The notes: generated from the letters alone by a model not told the origin. Shown: positions 1-8,976, counted from the stretch's first letter. The stretch is 64,000 nt of DNA from Sutterella faecalis (GCF_006337085.1 NZ_CP040882.1:1-64000), one strand, 5' to 3'. Numbers and translations are program-made.

Positions 1-726
1 ATGAAGCCCTTCGACCTGATGCTCGAAAACATTCGCCTCTCGGTGCCGGACGGGGACGAGATGCGCACGATTTTTGCCTCTACGAGCTTTGCGCTTCCTG
101 AAGGAAGTCTTCTCGGCGTCCGGGGCGAGTCGGGCTCCGGGAAAAGCACGTTTTTGAAGCTCATTTCCGGAATTCTCACGCCCACTGAAGGAACTGTGAG
201 CTGGGGGGACAAGAAACTATCCCTGTTGCCTGAAGGCGATAGGGACCGCTGGCGGGGAGAGAACTGCGGATTTCTCTTTCAGGACTTCAGGCTCTTCGAG
301 GATCTTTCGGCCGAGGAGAACGTGCTTCTTCCGGCAACCTTCTATCGGCGGCCGACCCCGGACGACAGAAAACGGGCCCGGGAGCTTCTCGAGCACTACG
401 GCGTGCGCTTTGGTACGCGCGCCCAGCATCTCTCGCGGGGAGAAATGCAGAGAACGGCGCTTGCGCGCGTCCTCTTCGCCGCACCGAAAGTGATCCTCGC
501 CGACGAACCGACGGCGAGTCTTGACGGAAAGAGGGCAGAGGAAGTGACGACGGCGCTCATCGGCGCGGCAAAGCGCCTCGGCGCCACGCTGATTCTTGTT
601 TCGCATGATCCGCGGGTGCTCGCGCATTTCCCGCAGAAGGTAGTGATTGCCGACGGCCGCCTCATTGAAGGCAATGAAAAGGGGAGCTCTGAATGCATGT
701 CTGGATGCTGCTCAAAAGCGAGCTGA
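1..726 (+). CDS. ABC transporter ATP-binding protein (LolD/MacB-like)
   Basis: This is the ATPase of an ABC system paired with the FtsX-type permease that follows. Visible motifs are a Walker A loop (GESGSGKST, about residues 41-49), the ABC signature LSRGEMQRTALA, Walker B VILADEP and a switch histidine in VSHDP. The length (241 aa) is normal for LolD/MacB-type ATPases, which usually drive extrusion or mechanotransmission rather than import. The last 34 bp overlap the permease start, so the two are translationally coupled. The ATG is the first base of the window, so an earlier start cannot be excluded. By gene pairing and the histidine-rich partner it resembles the ATPase of the zinc-responsive PA4063-PA4066 operon of Pseudomonas aeruginosa; this is inference. 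Confidence 0.85.
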   Translation: MKPFDLMLENIRLSVPDGDEMRTIFASTSFALPEGSLLGVRGESGSGKSTFLKLISGILTPTEGTVSWGDKKLSLLPEGDRDRWRGENCGFLFQDFRLFEDLSAEENVLLPATFYRRPTPDDRKRARELLEHYGVRFGTRAQHLSRGEMQRTALARVLFAAPKVILADEPTASLDGKRAEEVTTALIGAAKRLGATLILVSHDPRVLAHFPQKVVIADGRLIEGNEKGSSECMSGCCSKAS

Positions 727-1991
727 GGCGCTCCCTCGGCGTTCTCGGCGGCATGGCGCTTGTTCTTGCGCTTGCGCTGTCGCTCGCCGTTTCAACGGGA
801 CTTGCCGAAAGGATGCTCAGAAGTTCCTCGGCTCAGGCCGCGGACGACTTCGATCTTCTCGTGGGCGCAAAGGGGAGTGCGGTGTCGCTGCTCTTGGGCA
901 CCGTTTATCTTCGGGATGAGCCCTTGTTCCTTGTGCCTGCGGAGGCGCTCAGTACTTTGAAAGATTCCAAGCGCGTTCGCTGGTACGCGCCGATCGCGCT
1001 CGGAGACCGCATCGGGAATGCCGCGATTGTCGGCACCACGAAGAGCATGGTGCTCCAGGGCGGAGCGAGAAAAGTGGCCGAGGGCCGCGTTTTTGGAGCC
1101 CCGCTGGAAGCGGTGGCCGGTGCGGAAAGCGGCCTCAGGCTCGGGGATGAATTTCTTCCGGTACACGGGAGAGTCCACGGCGCCGGGCACGCGCATCAGG
1201 GGGAGAAATTCCGCGTGGTGGGCGTGATGCCGCCCACGGGCACGCCCTGGGACCGCGCCGTGATGGTGCCGATCGAGCGCGTCTGGGCGCTTCACGGACC
1301 TTTTCACGAGCCTCTTCACGGTCATCTCCATGGCGAGCATGAGGATCATGATGACCATGAGGAACATGAAGGGCATGATCATCATGCGGAAGGGACTCCT
1401 GAACCGCTCGAACACTGGCTGACCGAGGACCTTTCCAGCTTCCCCGGAATGTCCGCGATCGTCGTGAAGCCCGTGACCGTGGCGGATGCGTACCGGCTCC
1501 GGCAGGATTTCTCAAAGATGACAGTGCCGGGGCATGACGGGAATCCCGTGCCCCTCATGGGCGTCTTTTCGGGCGAGGTTCTGGTAGAGCTCTATGCCGC
1601 AATGGGCGGCGCGTCTGAAGCGCTTTCCTTCATCACGGGTCTCACGCTCGTGATCGCGCTCGCGGCAACGCTCGTCACCGGCGTGCTTCTCGGGCGGCTT
1701 CGGCTTCCGACGCTTCTGCAGCTTCGCGTCCTCGGGGCGCCGAAGCGCTACGTCGCGCTTCTTCTCTGGTGCATCGTGATGGCGGTGGTCGGCATGGGCG
1801 CCGTCATGGGCGTGATTCTGGGATGGGGCATTGCAGAGCTCTGTGCGATGGGACTCACCCACCAGACGGGGATTGCGATGCGTCCGGAACTTTCCATCAA
1901 TGAACTCCGGCTTTTCCTTCTGACCCTTGCGCTTGGGGGCCTCTGCGCGCTCATCCCGGCCTGGGCGGCTGGGCGCGCGAAGATGAGTTGA
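693..1991 (+). CDS. FtsX/MacB-type ABC permease with histidine-rich periplasmic loop
   Basis: Membrane partner of the preceding ATPase. It has an N-terminal membrane helix (about residues 13-31), a large extracytoplasmic domain and three C-terminal helices (about 305-420), the FtsX/MacB topology. About residues 201-231 form a loop with 12 histidines in 31 positions plus many Asp/Glu, which suggests binding of zinc or another divalent metal outside the membrane. The ATG at 693 has a GGGGAG ribosome site and overlaps the ATPase gene by 34 bp. Known relatives sit in zinc-repressed operons with DUF2796 and DUF3299 proteins; neither is visible here, as upstream DNA lies outside the window. Substrate unknown. 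Confidence 0.8.
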   Translation: MHVWMLLKSELRRSLGVLGGMALVLALALSLAVSTGLAERMLRSSSAQAADDFDLLVGAKGSAVSLLLGTVYLRDEPLFLVPAEALSTLKDSKRVRWYAPIALGDRIGNAAIVGTTKSMVLQGGARKVAEGRVFGAPLEAVAGAESGLRLGDEFLPVHGRVHGAGHAHQGEKFRVVGVMPPTGTPWDRAVMVPIERVWALHGPFHEPLHGHLHGEHEDHDDHEEHEGHDHHAEGTPEPLEHWLTEDLSSFPGMSAIVVKPVTVADAYRLRQDFSKMTVPGHDGNPVPLMGVFSGEVLVELYAAMGGASEALSFITGLTLVIALAATLVTGVLLGRLRLPTLLQLRVLGAPKRYVALLLWCIVMAVVGMGAVMGVILGWGIAELCAMGLTHQTGIAMRPELSINELRLFLLTLALGGLCALIPAWAAGRAKMS

Positions 1992-2060
1992 TGGGTAAGG
2001 CCTCAGGCCGCGGACATTCAGCGTCGCGGCTCGAGGCCTCTGTGCCTTTATGCCATTTGC

Positions 2061-2114
2061 AAAAAGAAAAGCGGGCGGCACCGGACGCTCTGAGGTGCGC
2101 CTGATGCCGCCCGC
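2061..2114 (-). terminator. Intrinsic terminator of fumC
   Basis: A ten-base inverted repeat (2071-2080 with 2105-2114) is followed, read on the minus strand, by a T-rich run (complement of 2061-2070). It lies just past the fumC stop. Confidence 0.75.
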
Positions 2115-2156
2115 CGATTGCTTTCTGCGCTTATGAAGCCGAAAGCCGGCTCGGAA

Positions 2157-3593
2157 TTACTTGCCGCAGCAGCACTTCTTCACGGGATTCGGGTGAATCA
2201 TCTTCGTGGGATCGACGTACTGGTCGAACTGTTCCGCAGTGCAGAGCTGGAGTTCGAGCGCCGCTTCCTTGAGGCTCTTGTTGTTGACGTGAGCGTAGTG
2301 GGCGATCTTCGCGGCGTTCATGTAGCCGACGAGCGGAGACAAGGCCGTGACGAGCATGAGGGAGCGCTCCATCAGGTCGTGCAGACGCTCCTTATTGGCC
2401 GTAATGCCCGTAACGCAGTGGATCTCGAAGGACTTCATGACGTCAGCGAGGTTCTTGATCGACTGGATCAGGTTGTAGGCAATGACGGGCTTGAAGACGT
2501 TCAATTCAAAGTTGCCCTGGCTCGCGGCGAAATTGATGCAGGTGGCGTTGCCCATCACCTGAACCGCAACCATCGTGACGGCTTCGCACTGGGTGGGATT
2601 GACCTTGCCCGGCATGATGGAGGAGCCCGGCTCGTTCGCCGGAATGTTGATTTCGCCCAGGCCGCAGCGCGGGCCCGAGGCGAGCCAGCGGATGTCGTTC
2701 GCGATCTTCATGAGGTCGGCGGCAAGACCAGCGAGCGCGCCCTGAAGGAGGCAGACGGCGTCGTGGCTCGTTAGCGCATGGAACTTGTTGGGCGCATCCT
2801 TGAACTTGAGGCCGGTCTTCTTCGTGAGGATTTCAGCAACCTTGGCGCCGAAGCCTTCCGGCGAGTTGATGCCCGTGCCGACCGCGGTGCCGCCGATCGC
2901 GAGTTCGCGGCAGGGTTCAAGCGCCGCGAGAATCGCTTCGCGGCTGTGCGTGAGCATCGAGGCGTAGCCCGAGAATTCCTGGCCGAGGGTGAGCGGCGTC
3001 GCATCCTGGAGGTGCGTGCGGCCCGACTTGATGAGGTCCTTGAATTCCTCAGACTTCGCGTAGAGCGCCTTCTCGAGGCCCTCAAGGCGCGGGAGGAGGT
3101 AGTTCGTCGTTTCGACGACGGACATGATGGAGAGCGCGGACGGGAACGTGTCGTTCGAGGACTGCGACATGTTGACGTGGTCGTTCGGGTGAACGAGCTG
3201 GTCCTTCGAGAGGCTCGCCTTGTCGCGGAAGTTGCCGCCGAGGATTTCAATCGCGCGGTTCGCGAACACTTCGTTCATGTTCATGTTCGACTGCGTGCCC
3301 GAGCCCGTCTGCCAGACGGCGAGCGGGAAGTTGCCGTCGAGCTTGCCGTCGAAGGCTTCGTCGCAGGCCTGCTCAATCGCAGCGGCGCGCTTGTCGTCGA
3401 GCTTGCCGAATTCCTGATTGGCAAGCGCGCAGGCGCCCTTCAGGAGCGCGAAGGCACGGACGATTTCCACAGGCATCTTTTCAATGCCGATCTTGAAGTT
3501 CTCGTAGCTGCGTTCGGTCTGGGCGCCCCAGTACTTGTCGTTGGGAACCTTGACCTCGCCCATAGAGTCCTTTTCGATGCGGAACTGATCCAT
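2157..3593 (-). CDS. fumC: Fumarate hydratase class II
   Basis: Iron-independent fumarase that interconverts fumarate and malate in the cytoplasm. The class II signature GSSIMPGKVNP (residues 323-333) is present, along with the TGSGTQSNMN segment near residue 97 and GRTHLQDATP with the active-site histidine near 194. Length (478 aa) is close to the usual 460-470. The ATG has an AAAGGAG site. The C-terminus ends in an unusual KKCCCGK cysteine cluster. A Fur-box-like sequence lies about 100 bp upstream, fitting expression under iron limitation when [4Fe-4S] fumarases fail. It also supplies fumarate, a possible acceptor for the exported flavoproteins in this window. Confidence 0.96.
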   Translation of the reverse strand: MDQFRIEKDSMGEVKVPNDKYWGAQTERSYENFKIGIEKMPVEIVRAFALLKGACALANQEFGKLDDKRAAAIEQACDEAFDGKLDGNFPLAVWQTGSGTQSNMNMNEVFANRAIEILGGNFRDKASLSKDQLVHPNDHVNMSQSSNDTFPSALSIMSVVETTNYLLPRLEGLEKALYAKSEEFKDLIKSGRTHLQDATPLTLGQEFSGYASMLTHSREAILAALEPCRELAIGGTAVGTGINSPEGFGAKVAEILTKKTGLKFKDAPNKFHALTSHDAVCLLQGALAGLAADLMKIANDIRWLASGPRCGLGEINIPANEPGSSIMPGKVNPTQCEAVTMVAVQVMGNATCINFAASQGNFELNVFKPVIAYNLIQSIKNLADVMKSFEIHCVTGITANKERLHDLMERSLMLVTALSPLVGYMNAAKIAHYAHVNNKSLKEAALELQLCTAEQFDQYVDPTKMIHPNPVKKCCCGK

Positions 3594-3688
3594 CTTAATT
3601 TTCTCCTTTCGTTTGTTTGACGAGCCCGCGCGTGTCTGCGCGTCATGCGCATGATGATCTGCGGACTTGACTTGGGGTTAATAATAAT

Positions 3689-3707
3689 GAAAATGAGAAT
3701 CATTAAT
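3689..3707. promoter_or_regulatory. Fur-box-like operator upstream of fumC
   Basis: GAAAATGAGAATCATTAAT matches the 19-bp Fur consensus GATAATGATAATCATTATC at 15 of 19 positions by hand count. It sits 96 bp upstream of the fumC start, where a promoter is expected. Confidence 0.6.
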
Positions 3708-4027
3708 GAAAACGAGATACCCATTTGGGGAGATGTAGGTACGAGCAAGTTGCGGCAAATACGGGTGTCGGGAGCTTGTCTTTACAAAGTGGAAACCCGG
3801 AGATAGCGGGTATTGCCGAACATCAGAAGATCAGGAAGGCGTGGTTTCCGATGATGACGGCTGGCGGCGGAGATGCCGCGAAGGCGGGACCTACGTTGAT
3901 CCGACAAGGCTTCGTCAAACGCAGGAAAAGCGTGCTTCGCACAGGGGGCGGCCGCCTTCCGGAACAAAGGTATCTTTCTGAAGCTCAAGTCGCAGAATTT
4001 CTGGCAGTGCTTCTGATCAAGGCGTGC
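3708..4027. other. Intergenic, no supported gene
   Basis: Between the fumC operator and the dipeptidase terminator. Open frames on both strands lack ribosome sites and recognisable domains. I see no RNA gene or repeat. Confidence 0.5.
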
Positions 4028-4058
4028 AAAAAGCCCCTCCGGGAAGGCCGGAGAGGCT
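4028..4058 (-). terminator. Intrinsic terminator of the C69 dipeptidase
   Basis: An inverted repeat (4032-4042 with 4048-4058, one mismatch) is followed on the minus strand by a short T-run (complement of 4028-4032), about 35 bp after the dipeptidase stop. Confidence 0.65.
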
Positions 4059-4093
4059 TGCTTCGGGTTCAGGTGAGTCCGACGAGGAAGGTA

Positions 4094-5593
4094 TTAGTCG
4101 TTCTTCTTCCTGTTCTTAAAGGGCGCCGCGGCTTCAATGTCCTTCGTCCTCTGGGTATAGATCTTGTTCGTCAATTTCCCGGCAAGGGCTACCGCTTCGT
4201 TGGCAATGCCGAGATTGAAGTCGTCGAGGAGCTTTGAGGCCACCTGAGGATTGGACTTTGCGAGCTTGAGGTATTCCGCTTCAAATGCGCGGCATTTTTC
4301 TTCTGTCTGAGCTTCGAATTCGGCAAACGACTGCTTCACGATCGGAGCAAGCGTCGGATAGTCCGTCATTACCAGCGTCTGGAGCTTTCTGAATTTCCAG
4401 TACGCGCTCTCGTCGTCTGCTTCATCCGTAGCAGAGGAGTAGCTCTTCGGGAACTGCGTCAAGCCCTGGTAGAAAGGAACGTAAACGGAAAGGTCGGACA
4501 TGCCGAGCGCAAACCAGTTGATCTGGCCGATCGCCTGAGGCAATTCCGGACGAACCTGCAGTACGTGCGTATTCTGTGCGCGGAAGACGCTGATCGGACG
4601 GTAGGGTTCGTCGCCGCGCAATCCCTTTGAGTAAGGATCATGGCTGATGAGTTCCCCTGCCTCATAGTGGTTGCGCAGAATGGCCTTCATGTCGGCGAGC
4701 GTAACTTTCTTTTCCGGAGCGGCAAAGACCGGGAAGCTGGTGCCTTGAGCAATATCCTGCTTCAGAGAAGGCGTAAGCATTTTCTGGATCTGCCAGACGC
4801 GCGGATAGTTGTAGGTGACGTCGCGATCGTCGTTGCGGATGTAAGCCTTGGCGAAGTTGAATGCGCCGTCCTTCTTGGGATCGTAGAAACCGTGTTCCTG
4901 CGCCCAGCTGACGAGCGTTGCGGACGCCATGAAGTCCGGACTCTGCGGATCGTATTGCTGCAGCCTGCCCTGATTGCCGGTAGCAAAGTACTTGTCCTTC
5001 GGGAGCCGCTGCGCGAGCCATTGATGACCCGATCCGGCTTCGAAGTACCAGGCTTCGTCCTTATCGACGAACCCAACGCCGAAGCTTTCGCCCGCACCCT
5101 GGGTTTCAACAATTCTGCCGAGTAGCGCAGCCCCTTCCTTAGCGGTCTTTGCCTGCGCAAGGATCACGTCGGCAATGTCGCGTTCCTTGATGCCAAGCTT
5201 TTCGTAGGGATCGAGCTTCAGAACCTCATCGCTTGCATAGATCGATTCGGTTGCGGAGACGCCGAGCCCCGCATCATTGAATCCGCAGCCGCCGTAGCGA
5301 TGCGAGTCCCAGTCCGGGCCGGTCGAGTACCCGAAGGTTTGCGCAGGCAGCGGATATTCAAAAGTAGCTTTTTCAGGATTATCGGAGCCTCGATATTTCG
5401 AGCCGGCTTTGTTGACGGCTGCCGGATGCATCACAAGAAGCGAGGGATTGAGCGAGCTCGAATCAACGGAGCGCGCGATAAAAATCGATCCATCTGCAGT
5501 GGCTTCAGAACCAACCAGAACGGTTGTGCAGGCGAATGCAGAACTGGATGCCATCGCCATGCCGAACGCTGCAGCAAGGAGGGTGATTCTCAT
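4094..5593 (-). CDS. Secreted C69-family dipeptidase
   Basis: Ntn-hydrolase-fold peptidase of family C69 (PepD-like), predicted to cleave dipeptides in the periplasm. A signal peptide (about residues 1-21) ends at AFA, directly before Cys22 in ACTTVLVG. In this family the nucleophilic cysteine becomes the N-terminus after processing, so cleavage would expose the active site. The GSIFIARSVDSS segment after it is typical. Length (499 aa) is within the family range, and the ATG has a TAAGGAG site. It is monocistronic between its terminator and a divergent promoter region. A second, different C69 protein lies at 33767-35617, suggesting peptide-based nutrition. Confidence 0.88.
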   Translation of the reverse strand: MRITLLAAAFGMAMASSSAFACTTVLVGSEATADGSIFIARSVDSSSLNPSLLVMHPAAVNKAGSKYRGSDNPEKATFEYPLPAQTFGYSTGPDWDSHRYGGCGFNDAGLGVSATESIYASDEVLKLDPYEKLGIKERDIADVILAQAKTAKEGAALLGRIVETQGAGESFGVGFVDKDEAWYFEAGSGHQWLAQRLPKDKYFATGNQGRLQQYDPQSPDFMASATLVSWAQEHGFYDPKKDGAFNFAKAYIRNDDRDVTYNYPRVWQIQKMLTPSLKQDIAQGTSFPVFAAPEKKVTLADMKAILRNHYEAGELISHDPYSKGLRGDEPYRPISVFRAQNTHVLQVRPELPQAIGQINWFALGMSDLSVYVPFYQGLTQFPKSYSSATDEADDESAYWKFRKLQTLVMTDYPTLAPIVKQSFAEFEAQTEEKCRAFEAEYLKLAKSNPQVASKLLDDFNLGIANEAVALAGKLTNKIYTQRTKDIEAAAPFKNRKKND

Positions 5594-5907
5594 AATTTCT
5601 CCTTAGATAATATGCTGAAAAGCAATGTAAATCAGTTATTCACTCTACTCTTGTTGAGTCAATGAGCCTGTGATCTTTACAAACATCTCGTGGGAGGAAA
5701 TCGTCCCGGGGAATTACCCGATTAAAGCAATCCCTCGATGGAAACGTGAGGACCGCACTTCTGCATAAAGCAGTTTCAGGCAGTTTTTAAGGAGGAAAAC
5801 TCAAATAGTGCGTAACTTTTCCCCGTAAATTGAGCCGAATGAGTGATTGTCGCCAGGCTGCGCTTGATGCTGACCAGGCGCTTTGAAATGATTTTTTGCG
5901 AGGCGTT
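5594..5907. other. Divergent promoter region between dipeptidase and aldo/keto reductase
   Basis: About 310 bp, AT-richer than flanking genes, which presumably carries both promoters. I found no convincing operator or small gene. Confidence 0.4.
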
Positions 5908-6849
5908 ATGCAAATTACTCGCCGCAGAGTGCTTCTTGCGCTCGGTCTCAGTTCGATTGCTCCCGTGCTTTCTGCCCGGGAGGCGCTGCCGCCGGCTGCC
6001 GGCAGCTCATTGAACTCAGAAACGACCAATCCCGGAGGCTTCAATATGACAACGCGCACCGTCGAAATTCAGAAGGGCATCCAGATGCCGATCTACGGCA
6101 TCGGCACCTACAGTCTTCATGGCGACCGCTGCATTTCGTCGGTCCTCGAGGCGCTCAAAAACGGCGTGCGCCTCATCGATACCGCGCACATCTACGGGAA
6201 CGAACGCGAGGTGGGCGAAGCCGTGCGCCGCTCCGGCATCCCCCGGGATGAGATCTTCGTGATCACAAAGCTTTATCCGAACCAGTATTCGGATCCGAAG
6301 GCCGCCATCGACGAGTCGCTTGAGCGCCTCAACATCGGGACGGTCGACATGGTGCTGCTCCACCATCCCGGGGCGGACGACGTGAAGGCCTATCACGCGC
6401 TCGAAGAGGCTGTGAAGGCAGGGCGCATCCGCGCGATCGGCCTCTCCAACTGGTACGAGAAGGAGCTCAACGACTTCCTGCCGCGCGTCTCCATCAAGCC
6501 CGCGCTCGTGCAGAACGAGATCCATCCCTACTATCAGGAGCAGGACGTGGTTCCCTACATTCAGAAGCTCGGCATCACGGTTCAGGCCTGGTATCCGCTG
6601 GGCGGCCGCGGCTACACGGAGGCGCTCCTTACGGACCCGGTCCTCAACGCGATCGGGCGTGCGCACGGGAAGTCCGCGGCGCAGGTGATTCTCCGCTGGG
6701 ATCTGCAGCGCGGTATTGTGGTGATTCCGGGGTCGTCCAACCCCGCGCACATTCGCGAGAACACGGAGATTTTTGATTTCGAGCTGAGTGAAGAGGAAAT
6801 GAGCCGCATTGCGAAGCTCGATCGTGCGGAGAAGCATGACTGGTATTGA
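5908..6849 (+). CDS. Aldo/keto reductase with Tat-type signal peptide
   Basis: NAD(P)H-dependent aldo/keto reductase. The catalytic tetrad is visible: Asp and Tyr in IDTAHIYGNE, Lys in VITKLYP and His in LLHHP. The barrel ends with the VIPGSSNP cofactor loop. From the ATG at 5908 the protein (313 aa) begins with a clear Tat-like signal, TRRRVLLALGLSS followed by AREAL, implying export. A second in-frame ATG at 6046, 46 codons in, has a strong GGAGG site with 7 bp spacing and matches the usual start of cytoplasmic members. Both forms may be made. A TTG at 5896 is a weaker alternative. An exported NADPH enzyme would be unusual. Confidence 0.85.
   Translation: MQITRRRVLLALGLSSIAPVLSAREALPPAAGSSLNSETTNPGGFNMTTRTVEIQKGIQMPIYGIGTYSLHGDRCISSVLEALKNGVRLIDTAHIYGNEREVGEAVRRSGIPRDEIFVITKLYPNQYSDPKAAIDESLERLNIGTVDMVLLHHPGADDVKAYHALEEAVKAGRIRAIGLSNWYEKELNDFLPRVSIKPALVQNEIHPYYQEQDVVPYIQKLGITVQAWYPLGGRGYTEALLTDPVLNAIGRAHGKSAAQVILRWDLQRGIVVIPGSSNPAHIRENTEIFDFELSEEEMSRIAKLDRAEKHDWY
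6034..6048 (+). promoter_or_regulatory. Internal ribosome binding site and second start of the aldo/keto reductase
   Basis: GGAGG at 6034-6038 is followed 7 bp later by an in-frame ATG (6046-6048) at the usual N-terminus of soluble aldo/keto reductases. It is stronger than the site before the ATG at 5908 and would give a form lacking the Tat signal. Confidence 0.6.
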
Positions 6850-7033
6850 AAAATTGCACTTTTTGTGTGTACAGCTTTCGAACCTCGAATGTTCGCTTTT
6901 TCATGGGGGTGTGCCGGATAGTTGTTGCTTCTCCAGAATGAAATGACGTTCAGAAGTGCTCAACTAAAATAGACGTGTTAAAACGCAACCACTTGCGGTT
7001 AACAAGGTGTATACGCGTAACCACTTCATTAGC

Positions 7034-8659
7034 ATGGCCATAACAAATCTTCAGCGACTTCCTCTTAATATGCCGGACTTCATTGCGCTTCGTGAGAGCG
7101 GAATGATTTACGTGGATAAGACTCGGGAAATTGCTTCGATTGCGATGCTGAGGCAGCAGTTTTTTCTTGCTCGCCCCCGGCGCTTTGGGAAGTCGCTCCT
7201 GATCTCTACCTTTGAGGCTCTTTTTTCCGAGGGTCTCAAGCATTTTGAGGGCCTTGCTATTCATGACATTTGGCGTGAAGACCGATGCTATAACGTTGTT
7301 CGCCTTGACTTTTCGACGATCCGTCTCTTTGATTCCATTGAGGCCTTCACCCAGCAGTTTGAACATCTTCTGAGCGACGCTTTTGGCAAATACGGATTCA
7401 AACCTCAGCAAGGTGAAGACCGACTGATTCATCTTGAGATTGACAACTGGCTCAAGACTCAGCCTCGGCAGAGCCTTGTCCTTTTGATTGACGAATACGA
7501 TGCTCCGCTAACGGCAGTTCTCGACAACCAAGATCTTTTCAAGGCAGTTAGAGAAAGGCTCGCGTCCTTTTATTCCGTCTGCAAGACCAATGTTGCGCAG
7601 CTTCGTTTTTTCTTCATGACGGGCATCGCGAAGTTCAATCAGACGGGTATCTATTCGGAACTCAATAATCTCGTGGATATTTCTCTCGATCCAATGTACG
7701 GCGATATCGTCGGGTATACGGAATCTGAGATTAAGAAATATTTTTCGCCGTATCTGAAGGATGCAGCCGCGACGCTCGGCCTTTCTGAAGACGAAACGCT
7801 TCAGAAGCTACGCCAGTACTATGACGGCTACTGCTTTGACGAAAACGCATCCGTCCACGTTTACTCACCTTGGTCCGTATTGAATTTCTTTGCCCGTCCC
7901 TACCGAGGCTTCAAAAATTACTGGATTGAGTCGGGCGGTCAGATTTCTCTTCTTGGCAGGTACTTGAAGGACCATGCGCTCAGAAATCCGGCCGATTATG
8001 CGCTTGAGAAGACCGTGAGCTACGGCGAAATGTCGATCCCGACAGGGCCTGAGAAGCTGCGTGATACGGCGCTTCTCACGCTCGCAGGGTACCTCACCAT
8101 CAAGCGCAGGGAACTCGATACCTTTTTCCTCGGTTACCCGAATCGCGAGGTTGAGGAAGCCATGGCGACCTTTTATTCCGAGCGCTTGCTCGAGGGTCGA
8201 TCGATTCCGGAAGTCGGCGCAGGTGAAATACGCGCAGCCTTTGAAGAGGGCAGAGTTGACGAGGCGGTGACGCTCCTCAACCGGATTTTCCTCAATATCC
8301 ATTACGCACCCCAGCCGGTGCGGGATGAAGCAACCTGCCGCAACTACGCCCAGCTTATGCTTGTGGTGGCCGGACTCAGAGTTTCCGTTGAACGCTCGAA
8401 CATCATGGGTAGGTCTGACCTCGAGGTCTTTGCCGGCCGGTGCCACTGGGTTCTGGAGCTTAAATTCCTTTCTCGTACCGAAGAAGAGAAAGGTCGAAAG
8501 CCTGAACGACTGCTCGAAGATGCGCTCGCGCAGCTCCGAGAGAAACGCTATGGACTGCAGGATGGAGGAGAAGAAAAGCGAATCCGAGCTGCGCTCGTCT
8601 TCTCCGAGCAAAGGCGTGAGTTTGTGCTCTGGCAGGAATGCCTGGAGGCGGATGCCTGA
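7034..8659 (+). CDS. AAA-ATPase-like / PD-(D/E)XK nuclease family protein
   Basis: Member of a widespread gut-bacterial family that joins an N-terminal AAA-ATPase-like domain (PF09820 type) to a C-terminal PD-(D/E)XK nuclease-like domain (PF08011 type). The N-terminus shows LPLNMPDFIALRE and YVDKT, a Walker A variant RPRRFGKS near residue 50 and Walker B LLIDEYDAPL near 155. The C-terminus has GRSDLEVF followed by WVLELKF, matching the D...ExK core. The function is unknown in general; a mobile or defence role is often suspected. Base composition is AT-richer than its neighbours, which hints at transfer. The start is uncertain: ATG 7034 lacks a good ribosome site, and a GTG at 7007 is possible. 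Confidence 0.8.
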   Translation: MAITNLQRLPLNMPDFIALRESGMIYVDKTREIASIAMLRQQFFLARPRRFGKSLLISTFEALFSEGLKHFEGLAIHDIWREDRCYNVVRLDFSTIRLFDSIEAFTQQFEHLLSDAFGKYGFKPQQGEDRLIHLEIDNWLKTQPRQSLVLLIDEYDAPLTAVLDNQDLFKAVRERLASFYSVCKTNVAQLRFFFMTGIAKFNQTGIYSELNNLVDISLDPMYGDIVGYTESEIKKYFSPYLKDAAATLGLSEDETLQKLRQYYDGYCFDENASVHVYSPWSVLNFFARPYRGFKNYWIESGGQISLLGRYLKDHALRNPADYALEKTVSYGEMSIPTGPEKLRDTALLTLAGYLTIKRRELDTFFLGYPNREVEEAMATFYSERLLEGRSIPEVGAGEIRAAFEEGRVDEAVTLLNRIFLNIHYAPQPVRDEATCRNYAQLMLVVAGLRVSVERSNIMGRSDLEVFAGRCHWVLELKFLSRTEEEKGRKPERLLEDALAQLREKRYGLQDGGEEKRIRAALVFSEQRREFVLWQECLEADA

Positions 8660-8883
8660 AGCGCATGGTCGCCTTAGGTGCGGGTGCATCGGTCATTCAC
8701 GCGTGAAACACGGTGCTGGCGACCTGCTTCGCGTACGCGGACGCCAGAGGACTTCGGCCTGATTTCATCGATCCTTTAGTATGGATGAACAGCGGTCGGC
8801 AGACTGATGACTTTCCTAGACTGAACGATAAAAAGTTCCCGCTCCCTTCGGGTCAAGAGCTTTTGTTGTTGAGGTGAAATCAG

Positions 8884-8976
8884 TCAGCCCTTATGCTGCT
8901 TAGCCTTGAACGCACAGTAGAAGCCGAAAATTGCGACAAGGGCTGCAAATGCCGCTGTAGCGAGCCAAACATCCAT
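8884..8976 (-). CDS. Small single-pass membrane protein (30 aa)
   Basis: The minus strand encodes a 30-residue peptide beginning MDVWLATAAF, with one hydrophobic helix (about residues 4-22) and a basic tail ending KAKQHKG. A GGAGG ribosome site lies about 6 bp before the ATG, which makes chance unlikely. The topology resembles small accessory subunits of transporters or regulators, but I do not recognise the family and no transporter gene is adjacent. It stands alone between the AAA/nuclease gene and the Crp-like regulator. Confidence 0.55.
   Translation of the reverse strand: MDVWLATAAFAALVAIFGFYCAFKAKQHKG

Noticed and set aside
3725..4237. 170-codon plus-strand frame near the fumC promoter
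   Set aside because: It runs through the dipeptidase terminator and antisense to its 3' end; no ribosome site or domain.
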